DNA of 64,000 nucleotides from Aphelidium insulamus (GCA_036784855.1 JAZDSV010000011.1:1-64000), one strand, 5' to 3'; shown: positions 42,359-54,904, numbered from the stretch's first letter. Numbers and translations are program-made. The notes: generated by a model from the sequence alone, not told the origin.

Positions 42359-45096
42359 CTATAAAAACTTGTCGGCAACTTGTTTCCGGAATACCACATA
42401 GTTTGACCGACGCTCTGGTGACGTCCGCGGCGACGAACTGGCACTCACATCATATGACTTTGGTGTCGACGAACCAGAGCCGGCTAGCATGAAGTTAGTT
42501 AATATCATCATACACACATCAATATGTATTCAGAACGTACAGCTCTTGTTGCTGTGGATTTCGCTGTGCGATTTGGACTTGTTCAGTGAGCCGCCGCTGC
42601 CGCCAAAGAAATTGGTGCTGCTGCCAATGCGGCGCAAATGGTTGAACCTCCGCCCGATGTTCGCGAGAAATCCAGTGGACTTTTTCGCACTGGCTCCCCC
42701 GTCCTCTAGTGCTGCTGTTAGATCATTCGCCGCCGCGGTGCCCAGATTCATGGCGGCCAGTTCGCGTTTCAGTGCAATGAATCCCGACCACACACCCGCA
42801 GACTCTTCTGCAGCCAGCCGCTCCACATTGGCCAGCAGGTCCTTTTCTATCCGTGATAGTGACCGTGATAGCAGCTCGCAAAGTTCACGCTCCACTGTCA
42901 CAGTAGGCGCCGCCATCAGCAACTCTGGTGCCGTGATAGAATGGTTGACAGTTCGTTGGGGCGCGGTACTGTTTAAAGCCGCCTGTGAGTCAGTAATGTA
43001 AATTCGATTTTAACTCGCGGTTTCACTATTAACACTTACCTCGCCAGATACAAAGGCAATGAAGTCGCGGACCGTAGCGCGATTGCTATCAATAAACTCG
43101 TTCAGTGCAGAGCTGCCTTCTTTAACACCGAAATCCGCCTCGCTGCAGAACCCATTCAGTATTTTCCCACACCGTATGAGGCCACGCCGCACTCCGTTAT
43201 CAACCTTTCCGGGAAGCAGATGAAAGTTTTCCGGTGCCGTTATCGCTGCAGGTTTATGTTAATACTAGCCAGACTTTGCAGAATCAAATACCAGGAACAA
43301 TGAAGCGCAAAAAGAGCAGGGTGCCAACAATTCGTTGCGGTAGTGTCAGAAACATTTGCTCCTCCAGCGCGGGATTCGAAGCGAGCAACCGGAGTGCCTC
43401 CAGATTACTCTCGCCCTCGGTGCGTGGCTTCACCGCAGCAGACAGCAGATTTGGGTCGGTGTGGTGAGGAATGTCGGCGCGGGCGGGATCTTCAGGTGGC
43501 GCTAGATATTTTAACGGCTCCGCTGCCGCGGGACTCTCGCTTACTGACGACAGCACAACGGGTATGTAGTCACTAGACCGCGTGGCCCTACCATCATTAA
43601 CTGCCTGCGCGATAAGGTCCACGGATGCGCCGGTATCGACAGGATGCGTAGTGGCCGCCAGTGCGTCGGCACTGAGAAGATTTCCAGAGCCGTCGGCAGG
43701 TGCAGCAAGTGCGGCTGATTCCGAATTGTTCTTGCTGGTCGAGGTGGATGAGAGCGGCGAGGCCTTGTATGCGCGATTATCTGACGAGGACTTGGACCGC
43801 GATTCCGACAGCGACACCGTGTCTTTGTTGGCGGCGCGGGCGGAGAAACTCCACGAAAACCGCTTGGGTGCATTGTCTCGATGTCCACGATGCTGCCGTG
43901 GAATAACGCCCGGTTCGCTCGGTGTGGGCGACCCAACTATTACTGGCGTGACAGGTGCACTGGACAAAGCGACCACGGCGGTAGCAGAAGACGAGACTCG
44001 CAATCTCCTCCCCGCTTTGTCATCACTGATGGCGGGACTGCGAGGCGCATCGACCAGGTGGCCCAGGCGTGTTATGCCACGGCTGACGATGATTTGCTGC
44101 ACTTCGCTGTCGATAAAGTTGCAGATCCTACACACTTCGGGAGGCACCCGCGGCCGGCTGTCGGCAATGGCGGCGAGCAGGGTGGCACAAGCGCGGGCAA
44201 TTCTACCATCCGAATCGTGGCCGCGCGAAAATGTCGGCACCGGCGAGTCGGCCGAGTTGAACAGCGACCCGGAGGCGGCCGCGGGATACGTAGGCGAAGG
44301 CGGTCTGTCCGAGTCGTAAATGTTCTTGGTCTCCATCTGTATCTGCACATAGGTGGCAATGTCACTCAAGGGCGCCGACAGCGTCGACACCAAGTACTCG
44401 GCACCCATTGACCGCGCAAACGCCGTCAATAACATTGTGGACATGCTGAAAATGTTAATTAATCATATCATAACCAGAGCGAAGCTTGCCTATTGTCGCG
44501 CAAAAGATCCGCCAACTTTTTGTCCTTGGTGGCTGTACAGACAAGTAGTTAGAAGGCGCATAAAGATGTTACATCACTTGTACTCACCGTAGATGGCAAT
44601 CTTGGAGCGAAGTGTGCGCTTGATAAAGGCTTCTGCGGCCTCGTCAGATACCTGTCGCAGCAGTTGTACCAAATGTGTGGCAATGGCGGCAGCAGTGTCT
44701 CCTACAAAGCTGCTCTGACACAGCGCGGCCAGCAAGTTGAAGTTGCTCTGCAGCAGAATGGCAGCCACTCGCTCCAGAGGTCCCTGCGATTGTAAGCTGT
44801 GAACTTGTGTGGGTCTGGATGCGTATAGCTACCTTGGTGGTATCTTCGACGACGCTGTTGCTACTCTCGACTGCGATGGCCACTGCGGCCGCATCGGACA
44901 CACCGTAGTCTACACCATCGTCCCGCACAATGGCCAATGTGTCACCGCTTGTGGCAGCTGGCTGCGGCGATGGCGGCACTGCCCTCGGCGTGGACGACTG
45001 TGACGAGGACGCGACATTCTGACCGGCGGGCGACTGTCGCGACGCAGCCACTGACACGCCGTCCGTGTGGCTGTTCCACCGTGCCATTAACGACAT
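42359..45096 (-). CDS. RasGAP-domain protein with a large internal insertion
   Basis: RasGAPs speed GTP hydrolysis by Ras. The gene starts at 45096 (MSLMARWNSHTDG), followed by Ser-rich disorder and LLQSNFNLLAALCQSSFVGDTAAAIATHL. Next come AIYATKDKKLADLLRDNRQAS (44560-44460, holding the arginine-finger loop) and LLTAFARSMGAEYLVSTLSAPL. About 220 disordered, Ser/Ala-rich residues then interrupt the domain (44210-43400) before TLPQRIVGTLLFLRFIVPGI, the FLRF..P-I signature, and RRGLIRCGKILNGFC..VKEGSSALNEFIDSN, the domain's last helices. The frame stops at 42530, but a donor (GTACGT at 42540) and acceptor (near 42482) add a conserved-looking exon (SSGSGSSTPKSYDVS) ending at 42359. I prefer that end. 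Confidence 0.9.
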
Positions 45097-45736
45097 GCCA
45101 CTGTCGGCGCAGATGTGTGTGCGTATATGGGTGTATGTGTGTTGTGCAGGGACCACTCGGAGAGGCACCGCCGATGCCAGCAAGTGAAATGCAAGTCGCA
45201 GTTGTGACGGAACTGTTGTGGCTGTCAAGCGGTCGTTGCTTGCTTGCTTGCTTGCTTGGAGGGTCGCGATCACACGGCGGGCACAACAAACAGCCGGCGA
45301 GCTTATTCACTGCTCTCCTTTTCTATGTGCATTGTCTGTGTCTGCTTATATTTAATGTAATATTCGTATTCACTATCCTCCACACATATATATATCTGTA
45401 TCTGTGTAACACTGAAGGACCTACGTATGTATTGCATTGCACATATATCGTGCTCCCGGTTGATATTGAGTACATACACAGGAGAGAACAACATGATAGT
45501 TGCCTCAATGCCTGCTATGTAAACACCCCGATACTCTTGTATACACAACGTCATCCATGAAAAATGTCACTATACGAGTTTCTGTGTAATTGATAAATAT
45601 CTATTGATATGTATGTGCAAAGGTAGATATTAGGTATATGTACATATACCTCTTGTCCATGGCATGATGTATTGCCAAATACTTTAGTAAAGAGTGGCAG
45701 CTAGGGTTACCATTATTCCCCATTAGTGATTGCAAG
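45097..45736. other. Intergenic region between RasGAP and LSM14, with a short GCTT repeat
   Basis: The 640-bp gap separates divergent starts. It has (GCTT)5 at about 45237-45256 and is AT-rich with many TATA-like runs from 45340 on. No coding frame with a family match was seen on either strand. The ATG of LSM14 is preceded by ATTAGTGATTGCAAG. Confidence 0.55.
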
Positions 45737-47166
45737 ATGAGCGTCCCATTCATTGGCTGCACAATAACGGTACGGTTCCACGGTGCTGCCGTGCCATAAT
45801 GGCGCCATGCTTCTCAGTGTGTACATACTGGTAGCGGGTGCTAACATGCCTTGTGTGTGTGTAGCTTATCTCCAAGAGTGAGATCCGCTATGTCGGTACT
45901 CTGGTGCAGATAAACCAGCAGCAGTCCACGGTCACCCTGCAGACGGGCATGCATTGCGTGTACATATGTCTATGCCGCTCTCATTCATAATTATTTGCAT
46001 AGTGCGGTCATTTGGCACGGAAGGTCGTCGTGGTGGCATCTCAGAGGTGGCGCCCAACACCCAGGTGTTTGAGTACATCGTCTTCCGCGGTACCGACATC
46101 AAGGACCTGCACGTTGCCGACGTGGCGCCCGCACAGCCAGTGGTGGATTCGGCACTGGCGCATGACTCTGCAATTGTGGCGGTAAGTGCGCGTATTTGAA
46201 TATTGCTCTCATGCCCTGCGTAGACGAGTGGTTCTGCGTCCGTCTCGCCTCAAAAGCCCCCTGCGCCGCAGACTGTGAGTTATTCCTGTGAGTTTTAAGC
46301 ACAATAATTCATGTATAGACGCGTTCGGCGCCTGCACCGGCCCAGCAACAACTCCATCAGCAGCAAGCTCAGCAGCCAGTTCCGCCTCGTCAGTTGCCGC
46401 AGCGTCACGATTCTTACGCCGAGCAGAAACAACGCTTTGGTATTATTTCCATTTGCAATTGTATTGCGTTCTTACATATTTTGATATCTAGAACCGGCGG
46501 GCACGCACAAGGTGAACATCCCAACAGCTCCGCAAACTGAGAACGGCCATCAGGCACAGAATCGTCAAACTGCGCGGCGCGGTGGAAGCAATAACAATGC
46601 CAGACGCGGCTCGCACGGCGCTGCTGGTGGTCGTAATGACTCTCGCGGAGACTCTCGTGGTGGGCCAACCGCTGGCCAGTCGCAGCAGAGCGGCAAGATA
46701 GTTGTGCCAGACGCTGACTTTGACTTTGCATCCGCCAATGCCAAACTGAACCGTGATGCGGTGGCCAAAGAGTTCAACAGCACTGTGCCGGCGTCGTCAG
46801 GCGCCGCTGCCATCGATGACGTGAGCGCCCAGCTGGCCAGTTTGAACCTGCAGCCGGTCTACAACAAAAAGTCGTCATTCTTTGACGACATATCCAGCGA
46901 TGCCAAGGCCCGTGAACAAGTCAACGATCGGTGCGACTTTGTGATGTTCCTTCATATTTTACGCTTGACATGAATATCTGTATAGGAATGCGGCGTTTGC
47001 GGCACAGCGATCGCTTAACACAGAGACATTTGGATCGGAGGCGGCGAATTATCGTGGTCGGGGCAGAGGGCGTGGGCGCGGTCGTGGGCGTGGTGGTCGG
47101 GGTGGTGGTCGCGGTCGCGGCTCGAATCGCGGTCAGTCGCAGGCAGCCACTTTTGTCGAGGCGTAA
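45737..47166 (+). CDS. SCD6: LSM14/Scd6-type mRNP translation repressor
   Basis: Scd6/LSM14 binds eIF4G and the decapping factors Dcp1/2 and Dhh1 and drives P-body formation. A tiny first exon (MSVPFIGCTIT, 45737) is spliced to LISKSEIRYVGTLVQINQQQSTVTLQ, the divergent Sm domain. It continues VRSFGTEGRRGGISEVAPNTQVFEYIVFRGTDIKDLHV (family SFGTEGR..I.P....YEYIIFRGSDIKDL). A Ser/Pro/Gln linker leads to the FDF-type motif VPDADFDFASANAKLNRDAVAKEF (46700), then SSFFDDIS, the family's FFD box. The C-terminal RGG tail (RGRGRGRG..GGRGGGRGRG) ends ATFVEA at 47164. Seven introns, most of 40-60 nt. Confidence 0.95.
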
Positions 47167-47281
47167 CATGTCTGCTTTTCCTGGAGCATGGATAATGTAC
47201 GAATGGAGCATTATCAGTGTACGAATTTAAATTCGTTTATCGCAGTTCTTTATTTTGTAGGAATCTGTTAGTACGCCGAAA

Positions 47282-47854
47282 TTACTCTATATCCTTAAAT
47301 ACGTTGCTTTTGTCAGCGGTAACCGCGTAAGGATTAAGCTTCATCACGAATTTAGATCCGGAAGATCTCCCAGCATTCGTCGGGGCGCAGAACCAGTCCG
47401 CGAGGAGCTCTGAAGGAATAATCTTGTCGGAAAACTTAAGCTTGGGTGTGTCACCCTTTTTGCACTTGTAATTGGGCTTGTTGTCTTCTGCACCTTTACC
47501 ACTCTTGATGCCCACAGCATGCCACTTGCTTTTTCTGCCAGTCACATCAATGTGCATGAAACCTTTTTTGCCGTAGCATTTAGTCAAGACAAGGATCGGT
47601 TCTGCAGTCGATTGTTGAATTTGAATAAACTTTCCAAATTTGACGGTGGCAAGATAATACTTGCTGCCTTTGATGGCAGTAACATGCTTTGGATCAGCGT
47701 ATTCCTCAATGCGATGGCCATTTGCGAAAACAGCGAAATCTTTGTCAGATTTGATCTCCAGGCGGCAAATGCGGAAGCCAGTGCGTGGATCAGGCTTGAG
47801 AGCAGCATCGGCGGTAGCAAGAAGCGACAGTGCGAGATACGTCAGTAGTTTCAT
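47282..47854 (-). CDS. Secreted protein of unknown family
   Basis: This single-exon gene of 190 residues is one of the few intronless genes here. MKLLTYLALSLLATADAALK is a clear signal peptide. The mature part is rich in Lys and Asp, has about four cysteines (RICRLE, TKCYGKK, YKCKKGD, WFCAPT) that could form two disulphides, and shows an alternating pattern of short hydrophobic strands (AVFANGHRIEEY, YYLATVKFGKFIQIQQS, FMHIDVTGRKSKWHAVGI). This suggests a small beta-rich domain. No family was recognised and no transmembrane segment follows the signal. Its codon use is less GC-rich than the housekeeping genes around it. It shares a motif-rich upstream region with Rab5. Confidence 0.78.
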   Translation of the reverse strand: MKLLTYLALSLLATADAALKPDPRTGFRICRLEIKSDKDFAVFANGHRIEEYADPKHVTAIKGSKYYLATVKFGKFIQIQQSTAEPILVLTKCYGKKGFMHIDVTGRKSKWHAVGIKSGKGAEDNKPNYKCKKGDTPKLKFSDKIIPSELLADWFCAPTNAGRSSGSKFVMKLNPYAVTADKSNVFKDIE

Positions 47855-48288
47855 GATTGTTGTTATTCGATCAGAGTTGTTGGTGCACGAAGTGTCCGAG
47901 TGAAGGCGGCTTTTATGCCTGCAACCTGAAACGCACGGTTACACGGGGGTGAGCAATGCAGCGAATCAGAGTTCCGCAGCTGAAACGTCGAGTTACACTA
48001 GCACGTTACACTAGCACGTTACACAGGCAGATTGCATGATCACGTGCTAAGTCAACTCTTGACCAAGCACAGTGGGTCAACTCCCGTGAACCAATTTGAC
48101 TTATCTTATTATCTTGACTTATACTTATCATTAACGTTAACTTTTCAATATTAGCTTGACCCAATGACAACGGTCCAATGACACATATCTTCCAAGTCCA
48201 ATGACCACGGGACTTCGAAGCTATGGATAATACGTTGGCAATGTATTGATATGTCGTTGGTCAATCACACTGAATTATTGGACACAAT
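47855..48288. promoter_or_regulatory. Shared upstream region of the secreted protein and RAB5, motif-rich
   Basis: The gap between divergent starts holds tandem TAGCACGTTACAC units at about 47995-48027 (three copies). TTGAC(C/T) cores recur at about 48059, 48108, 48115 and 48153, and three CCAATGAC sites lie near 48159, 48174 and 48198. No coding frame is supported. The repetition looks regulatory but no factor can be named from sequence alone. Confidence 0.55.
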
Positions 48289-49127
<839 letters not shown>

Positions 49128-49344
49128 TATAATTGCAATGACCTTGACCTTGCTGCAATTAGCCAATCACGGCGAGGCAGCGCGGCGTCCAGGGAGAACC
49201 GGTGCCACAGCCATCCATCCACCTCACGAAGCCATACTCGGCCATTTATAGCAGTTGTTCGCGGTCTTACCTAACTCGACCGTTCCATCTGCCATCACCG
49301 AGTCGCTCCCTGTAGTAGAACAAGAACGTACAATCAACAACAAC

Positions 49345-50281
49345 ATGTCGTCTTCCAAGTTGCCCGCAATCATGAACCTCTCTGAGGAGGATGCCCAGAT
49401 GCTGCTGACCGCCCAGGCGCACCTCGGCACCAAGAACATTGTGCCGCAGATGACCCAGTACGTGTGGCAGCGTCGTGCCGATGGTGAGTGTATAAATATC
49501 GCCAGTTCCACGCTAATGTTATTCAGGCATCCACGTGATCAATGTCGGCAAGACCTGGGAGAAGCTGGTGCTGGCCGCTCGTGTCATTGCCGCCATCGAG
49601 AACCCGGCCGATATTTGCGTGATGAGCGCGCGCCCGTACGGCCAGCGTGCCGCCCTGAAGTTTGCGCAGTACATTGGTGCCACTGCCATTGCCGGCCGCT
49701 TCACCCCGGGAACCTTCACCAACTACATCACGCGCTCTTTCAAAGAGCCGCGTCTGATTATTGTGACAGACCCACGCACGGACGCCCAGCCAGTCAAGGA
49801 GGCGTCGTACGTCAACATCCCGACCATTGGCTTGTGCGACACTGACTCGCCCATGTCTCACATTGACATTGCCATCCCCACCAACAACAAGGCCAAGCAC
49901 TCCATTGGTCTGATCTACTGGCTGTTGGCGCGTGAGGTGCTGCGTCTGCGCGGCACCATCTCCCGCACGGAGCCGTGGAGCGTGATGGTGGACATGTTCT
50001 TCTACCGCGACGCCGAGGAGGCCGAGGCCAAGGAGGAAGCCGTCAAGGACACTGCTGCCGACCAGCCGCAGTACGAGCAGTGGGCCGACGACACCACGCA
50101 CACTCTCAACGTAGGTTTTGCACATGTTGATATTATTGCAAAATGCTTACTTTGTGTCTTGCAGTGGGATGCGCAAGCTCAGGGAGCGCCTGGCGCTGTG
50201 CCGGCAGCTGCCATGGCCACGTGGAATGCCGAAGCGCCCAGCCAGTGGACCGCAGAGGAGCCCAGCCAGTGGACTGCTTAA
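49345..50281 (+). CDS. RPS0: 40S ribosomal protein uS2 (RPSA/Rps0)
   Basis: uS2 is a structural protein of the small ribosomal subunit needed for 18S rRNA maturation; in animals it is also known as the laminin receptor. Three exons from [20 protein letters not shown] (49345) read [22 protein letters not shown], then [29 protein letters not shown]. They continue [45 protein letters not shown] and [13 protein letters not shown], all near-identical to eukaryotic RPSA. The last exon has W repeats ([20 protein letters not shown]) typical of the family. The upstream region has AGCCAATCACGG near 49161 and a TTTATAG box near 49245. Confidence 0.98.
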
Positions 50282-50590
50282 TTCAACTGGTGCCATCACA
50301 ACTCAAGAGTAAAATAAAGGGTACTTGAGAGACTGAAATGTATACGTGCCAAGTTGTAGAATGGCTGTATAAGTGACGCGCGGAGCTATAGAATATAAGA
50401 GTCCTGTATACAATATAATACTACCAAGTGATCAATTCTGTACTGCACATTGCATAACATTCTACATATGAAGGCTCTTCTTTTATCGGTCCAGGCCAGT
50501 CCAAGTGCACATCGATGCTGCTTTGGCATGTAAATATTAGCGTATTTAACAAATCCGCATTGTTCAGTGTGAGTGTTTCAGCATTTCAGC
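50282..50590. other. Intergenic region between RPS0 and MCM5
   Basis: The 309-bp gap contains an AATAAA polyadenylation-type signal near 50312 and AT-rich sequence. I see no gene or repeat. Directly before the MCM5 start the CATTTCAG/GCATTTCAGC pair forms a short tandem repeat. Confidence 0.6.
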
Positions 50591-53396
50591 ATGAACGAAT
50601 TCGACCGCCCGTTCCTCACCACCGCCGACGGCCCCACCAATGACCCGCAGCAGGGGCGCGGCGAGGAGGAGCGCATTGAGGCCAAGCTGTTGCAGTTTCT
50701 GCGCGAGTACAATGAAGACAACCAGTTTCTGTACAGGTCAGTTGTGCGGATTGTGTCTGTGTCTGTCTGTGCGCATGACTGACCACTACGCTGCAGGGAC
50801 CAACTGAAGGCCAACCTGCTCATTCCAGAGTACTCTATCACGGTCGATATGCGGCATCTGCAGGCATTTGACGCCGAGGTGGCCTCTGACTTGGTGCAGA
50901 AACCCAACGAGTATCTTGCGCTGGTCAGTCATGCTCGTGCTGGGTCTTGTGTCGTGTCGCCATTGGCTAATATGCGCCGGGTGCACACGTGCAGTTTGAG
51001 AACGCAGCCAGGCGCCTGTCGCGGCAAGTTCATTTCAATGAGGACGATGAGGACGCAACGGTTCCCCCGATTCAAGTCATGTTGCGTTCGGCCTCGTCGG
51101 TCCTAGCCATGCGCCAATTGACAGTGCGTATTTGAATGTTTATAGTAATATATATATCTACTGACATGCAGTCTAACCATGTGTCGAAATTGGTGAGACT
51201 ATCGGGTATACTGAGTTCGGCATCGGCTCCATCCGCCAAGGCAACAAAGCTGCACTTGTTCTGCCGCGACTGTCGTCACATCAAAGTCATGTCGGTCAAT
51301 CGTGGATTCTCGGGCATTACTTTTCCGCGCACCTGCGACAGGTTAGTTGAACGGGTAAGCTGACATTTCTAATGTAGCAAACAGTGCGGCTCTCGAGGGC
51401 AAGAAGCAGTGCCCCATGGATCCATATCTGGTTAATACGGAAAAGAGCCTATTCATCGACCAGCAAGTGCTCAAGCTTCAAGAATCGCCCGACATGGTGC
51501 CAGTTGGAGAAATGCCGCGGCACATGCTCCTCACGGCCGATCGGTGTGTAGTGAGGTCTTTTTCCCGCTTGCGTATCAATAACGATTAGGTACCTGACGA
51601 ACAAGGTGATGCCCGGAGCACGGGTCACAATTGTGGGCATCTATGACATCTTTCAACGACAGACTCAGGCATGATAGAATCAAGATAGATTCTATCTAAT
51701 CATACGCGTAGAAGTCCGATACGTCGCAGTCGATCCGCAATCCCTATGTGCGCATAGTCGGTCTGGATGTTGAGGCTGATGGATCGTCGCGCGGGAAACG
51801 CACCTTCACGACGGAGGAAGAGAATCGCTACCGCGAACTGGCTCGCCGCCCCGACATCTACAAAGTGTTTGCCTCGAGCATTGCCCCATCGATTTATGGC
51901 AACGAAGGTGATGATTATTAATCACACTAGCTTTGAAATGCTTAATGTTTTTCTAGATATAAAAAAGTCGATTGCTTGTTTGCTGATGGGCGGCTCCAAG
52001 AAAATCTTGCCGGATGGCATGCGACTTCGTGGTGACATCAATGTCTTGTTGCTGGGTGACCCAGGGACTGCTAAATCGCAGTTGCTAAAGTTTGTCGAGA
52101 AGGTTATTACGCTCCTTGACTGAAACGTTATACTCATGGTTGCAGGTGTCTCCGATATCCGTCTACACGTCGGGCAAAGGAAGCAGTGCCGCTGGTCTTA
52201 CAGCTTCAGTGATACGCGATCCGACTACACGAGAGTTCTACCTGGAAGGCGGGGCCATGGTGCTGGCAGATGGAGGTGTAGTGTGTATCGACGAGTTTGA
52301 CAAGATGCGCGAAGAGGATCGCGTGGCGATCCACGAAGCCATGGAACAGCAAACAATATCCATTGCGAAAGCAGGAATAACCACTATTCTGAACAGCCGA
52401 ACATCAGTGTTGGCAGCTGCCAATCCGGTATTTGGCCGGTATGACGACATGAAGACACCAGGCGAAAATATCGACTTTCAAACCACCATTCTGTCCCGTT
52501 TCGACATGATTTACATCCTCAAGGACGAGCACAACCAAGCGCGCGATGAGGTGCGTCAAAAGTGCAAATGTGTTGAGCTATTAGATAATTCATCTTAGGC
52601 GCTGGCAAAACACGTGATGAATGTCCACGGAAGAGGACAAGCAGTTGATATGGTCGAAGGAGAGATGAACATGGCGACCATGCGCGGCTTTATCAGCTTT
52701 TGCAAATCGTTCGTTGTCTAGGCTTATCATGTCATCATCTTTTGATCATTTTTGTAGAACATGCGCGCCACGTCTGTCGCCTGCGGCGGCTGAAAAGCTT
52801 GCCAGTCACTTCGTGGAAATCCGTTCCCAGGTGGCCAAATACGAGACGGACTCGAATGCTCGCTCAACTGTCCCCATTACTATTCGGTGCGCCGAGTGTC
52901 ACTCAAGACTGTGTCTCACTTAATATTTCTGCAGTCAATTGGAGGCTATTGTTCGCATATCTGAAGCGCTGGCCAAATTATCCTTGTCTCCAACAGCTAC
53001 GGAGCACCATGTCGACGAGGCGATCCGCCTGTTTCGTGTGTCGACCTTTGCTGCAACACAGAGCGGATACCGTATGTGAAGTGTCTTATCCGTTCTATTA
53101 CAATGATGACTGTAGAAACGGGTGAGGGTGCCATGGTGGGCCAGACGATCAAAGAGTTGCGCAAGGCTGAAGATGATTTGCGAAAGCGTCTGCCTCTGGG
53201 ACAAAAGGTGGCCGAGCGAGTGCTGATGGACTTTTTGCTCAAGCGCGGCTACTCGGATTATGTGGCGCAGCGTACATTGCACGCCCTGCAGATGCAAGGC
53301 AAAGTGCAGTATTCGCACCAAGGCAAATTTGTGCAACGGTATGTCGGATCTTTTCTCGTATCTCAATCTCAAACTATCCATAGTGTCGGTATTTGA
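50591..53396 (+). CDS. MCM5: MCM5 replicative helicase subunit
   Basis: MCM5 is one of the six MCM2-7 ATPases of the replicative DNA helicase. About fourteen exons start at [11 protein letters not shown] (50591). The N-terminal domain includes [15 protein letters not shown] and [14 protein letters not shown], then a zinc-binding [10 protein letters not shown] with its second pair further on (CPMDPYLV). The AAA+ core has [20 protein letters not shown] (51960), [16 protein letters not shown] (Walker A), VCIDEFDKM (Walker B), [19 protein letters not shown] (sensor 1) and [13 protein letters not shown] (arginine finger SRFD). The winged-helix C-terminus has [19 protein letters not shown]. The last intron (53340-53384) is 45 nt, with no in-frame stop, so spliced and unspliced forms share one stop. 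Confidence 0.97.
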
Positions 53397-53582
53397 CGTT
53401 TGTTGGTGCTGTTGCATGTTATTCTTCCTGTATTGTAAATGTCTGTCGAGCAATAAACAGATGTAGTATTCACTAGCCTGTCAAGTGTACTGATATGATG
53501 GATTGTATGCCATGCACTTGGACGACATATATATAATATGTATGCCGGTGAGGAAAGCGGCCGTCAAATCATATAGGCACCG

Positions 53583-53672
53583 GTTTAAACTACCAATCAG
53601 AAGCCAGAGTTTAAAACTTTAAACTGCCAATGAGAAGCCAGCGTTTAAACTACCAATGAGCGTTGAGTGTTT
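53583..53672 (+). promoter_or_regulatory. Three tandem GTTTAAAC-CCAAT units
   Basis: The unit TTTAAACT(A/G)CCAAT(C/G)AGAAGCCAG occurs near 53585, 53622 and, without the end, 53651. It carries CCAATCAG, CCAATGAG and CCAATGAG. CCAAT is the recognition core of the HAP/NF-Y complex. The array lies about 80-165 bp before ATGGCATCGCAATAT (53749) on the plus strand and 1.1 kb from the next confident gene, so it probably drives the unresolved locus that follows. Confidence 0.6.
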
Positions 53673-53841
53673 AAAACGGCCGTTCGAACGTTTGTGACAC
53701 CGTACAGCTATCATCAATAATGCATGCAACCACAGCGCAGCTACATTAATGGCATCGCAATATAGTGCGCTACATATATGCGCCGCGGATAGAAGTTGCA
53801 GCACCTTATACGAGCTGTGCGACAATATTCTGTTGAATATG

Positions 53842-54379
53842 CTAGTTACATATTGTTGGGATAATACACTGGCGCCATTTGCTGTAGATCTGCGCTAACG
53901 TCACCAAACCATGACAATCGCTCGATACCGTCATTATTGAGTTATCATCGATAATCATCACAAGTTGCATGCATCCGCTGGCGTTATACATTGGTTTTGC
54001 TGAATTTATGTATTGTAATGCTCTTGATATCGGCGGCATGTCAAAAGTTTACTTACACGAGGAGTCGGCTCCAGGATAGTGCCGTACGGCTTCTCGACAT
54101 TGATGCATTAATTGGCGCAAGGTATAAACTTGGCAGACTGGCACGGATGCAATTTGCGGCTGCAGGACAAAGCGCGCCCATTGATGTACTTCTGCACCAA
54201 AGAAGGCGATAATAAAACTTGAATAAAAGGGCCTGGTCAGAGTGACATACCTTAAGCGCTGACATTGTTGCGTCATTAAAATGGGTAATATTTGGTCTGA
54301 GTTTGTTGCTTAAACTACTACCAAAACCCATCCTCTGCATAACTTCAAATCGCATACTAGAACCCGATAACATCTCACC
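53842..54379 (-). CDS. Unresolved small gene, most likely on the minus strand
   Basis: Minus-strand pieces look coding: MLSGSSMRFEVMQRMGFGSSL...ALK (54379-54255), an exon near 54195-54060 (one frame reads VHQWARFVLQPQIAS) and an exon ending at 53842 (RALQYINSAKPMYNASGC..SSDCHGLVTLAQIYSKW). Donor and acceptor signals exist near 54254, 54190 and 54055. No family was recognised. On the plus strand, 53749-53898 is an open frame (MASQYSALHICAADR) and 53991-54212 is also open. I cannot decide between the strands, so the strand and exon joins are tentative. Confidence 0.3.
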
Positions 54380-54547
54380 GCGTCTGCGACCATAAATAAA
54401 ATCAATGTCAATGATAACTAAAATCATCCGTGCGTCGTGTGGGCGCGTTATTCAACTTGAATTTTTTTCAAATGTGGCTGGTGCGCGTATGGAATGGGGG
54501 CCAGGAAAGCGGCATGATAATTCTGTTAAATACTCCCTGTTAAAAGC

Positions 54548-54904
54548 AATGCACAATTCCAGCCCGCAGTCGCCGTGGCGCGCTTCACCGCTGGACTACT
54601 CGCACGCCGGGATAGACTTTTCGCTGTCGGGGTACACGGACGGCGGCGGGCCGGTGCAATTCAATTTTTGCCCGGTGGACGGGCGTGCGTTCGCCGCCGA
54701 TGAGACGCGCTGTCCTCTTTGCGACACGGAGCGGTATAAATGGTGGTGCCACGGGTAGCTCTATGCTAATAATGCCATTGCAGAGAGACACTGTCGGTGA
54801 GGCCGTTGCGTGAGACAGCGCCAACCCCCTCTGCTCACACCGTGGCAGTTTTCGCAGCGAATTCTGCGCAGTTCGACAGGCACTGCCATGCTGATGGATA
54901 CTAA
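54548..54904 (+). CDS. Small zinc-ribbon-like protein overlapping PIG-C
   Basis: From MHNSSPQSPWRASPLDYSH (54548) the sequence turns sharply GC-rich and reads FNFCPVDGRAFAADETRCPLCDTERYKWWCHG, with a Cys pair-like C..(about 15)..CxxC and a further Cys/His. That spacing looks like a small zinc-binding fold. A very short intron (54758-54786, 29 nt, with CTAATAAT) joins ETLSVRPLRETAPTPSAH and the frame stops at 54904, 17 bases inside the PIG-C start. No family was recognised. It could be a separate upstream gene on the same transcript or a mis-joined leader of PIG-C. Confidence 0.45.
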
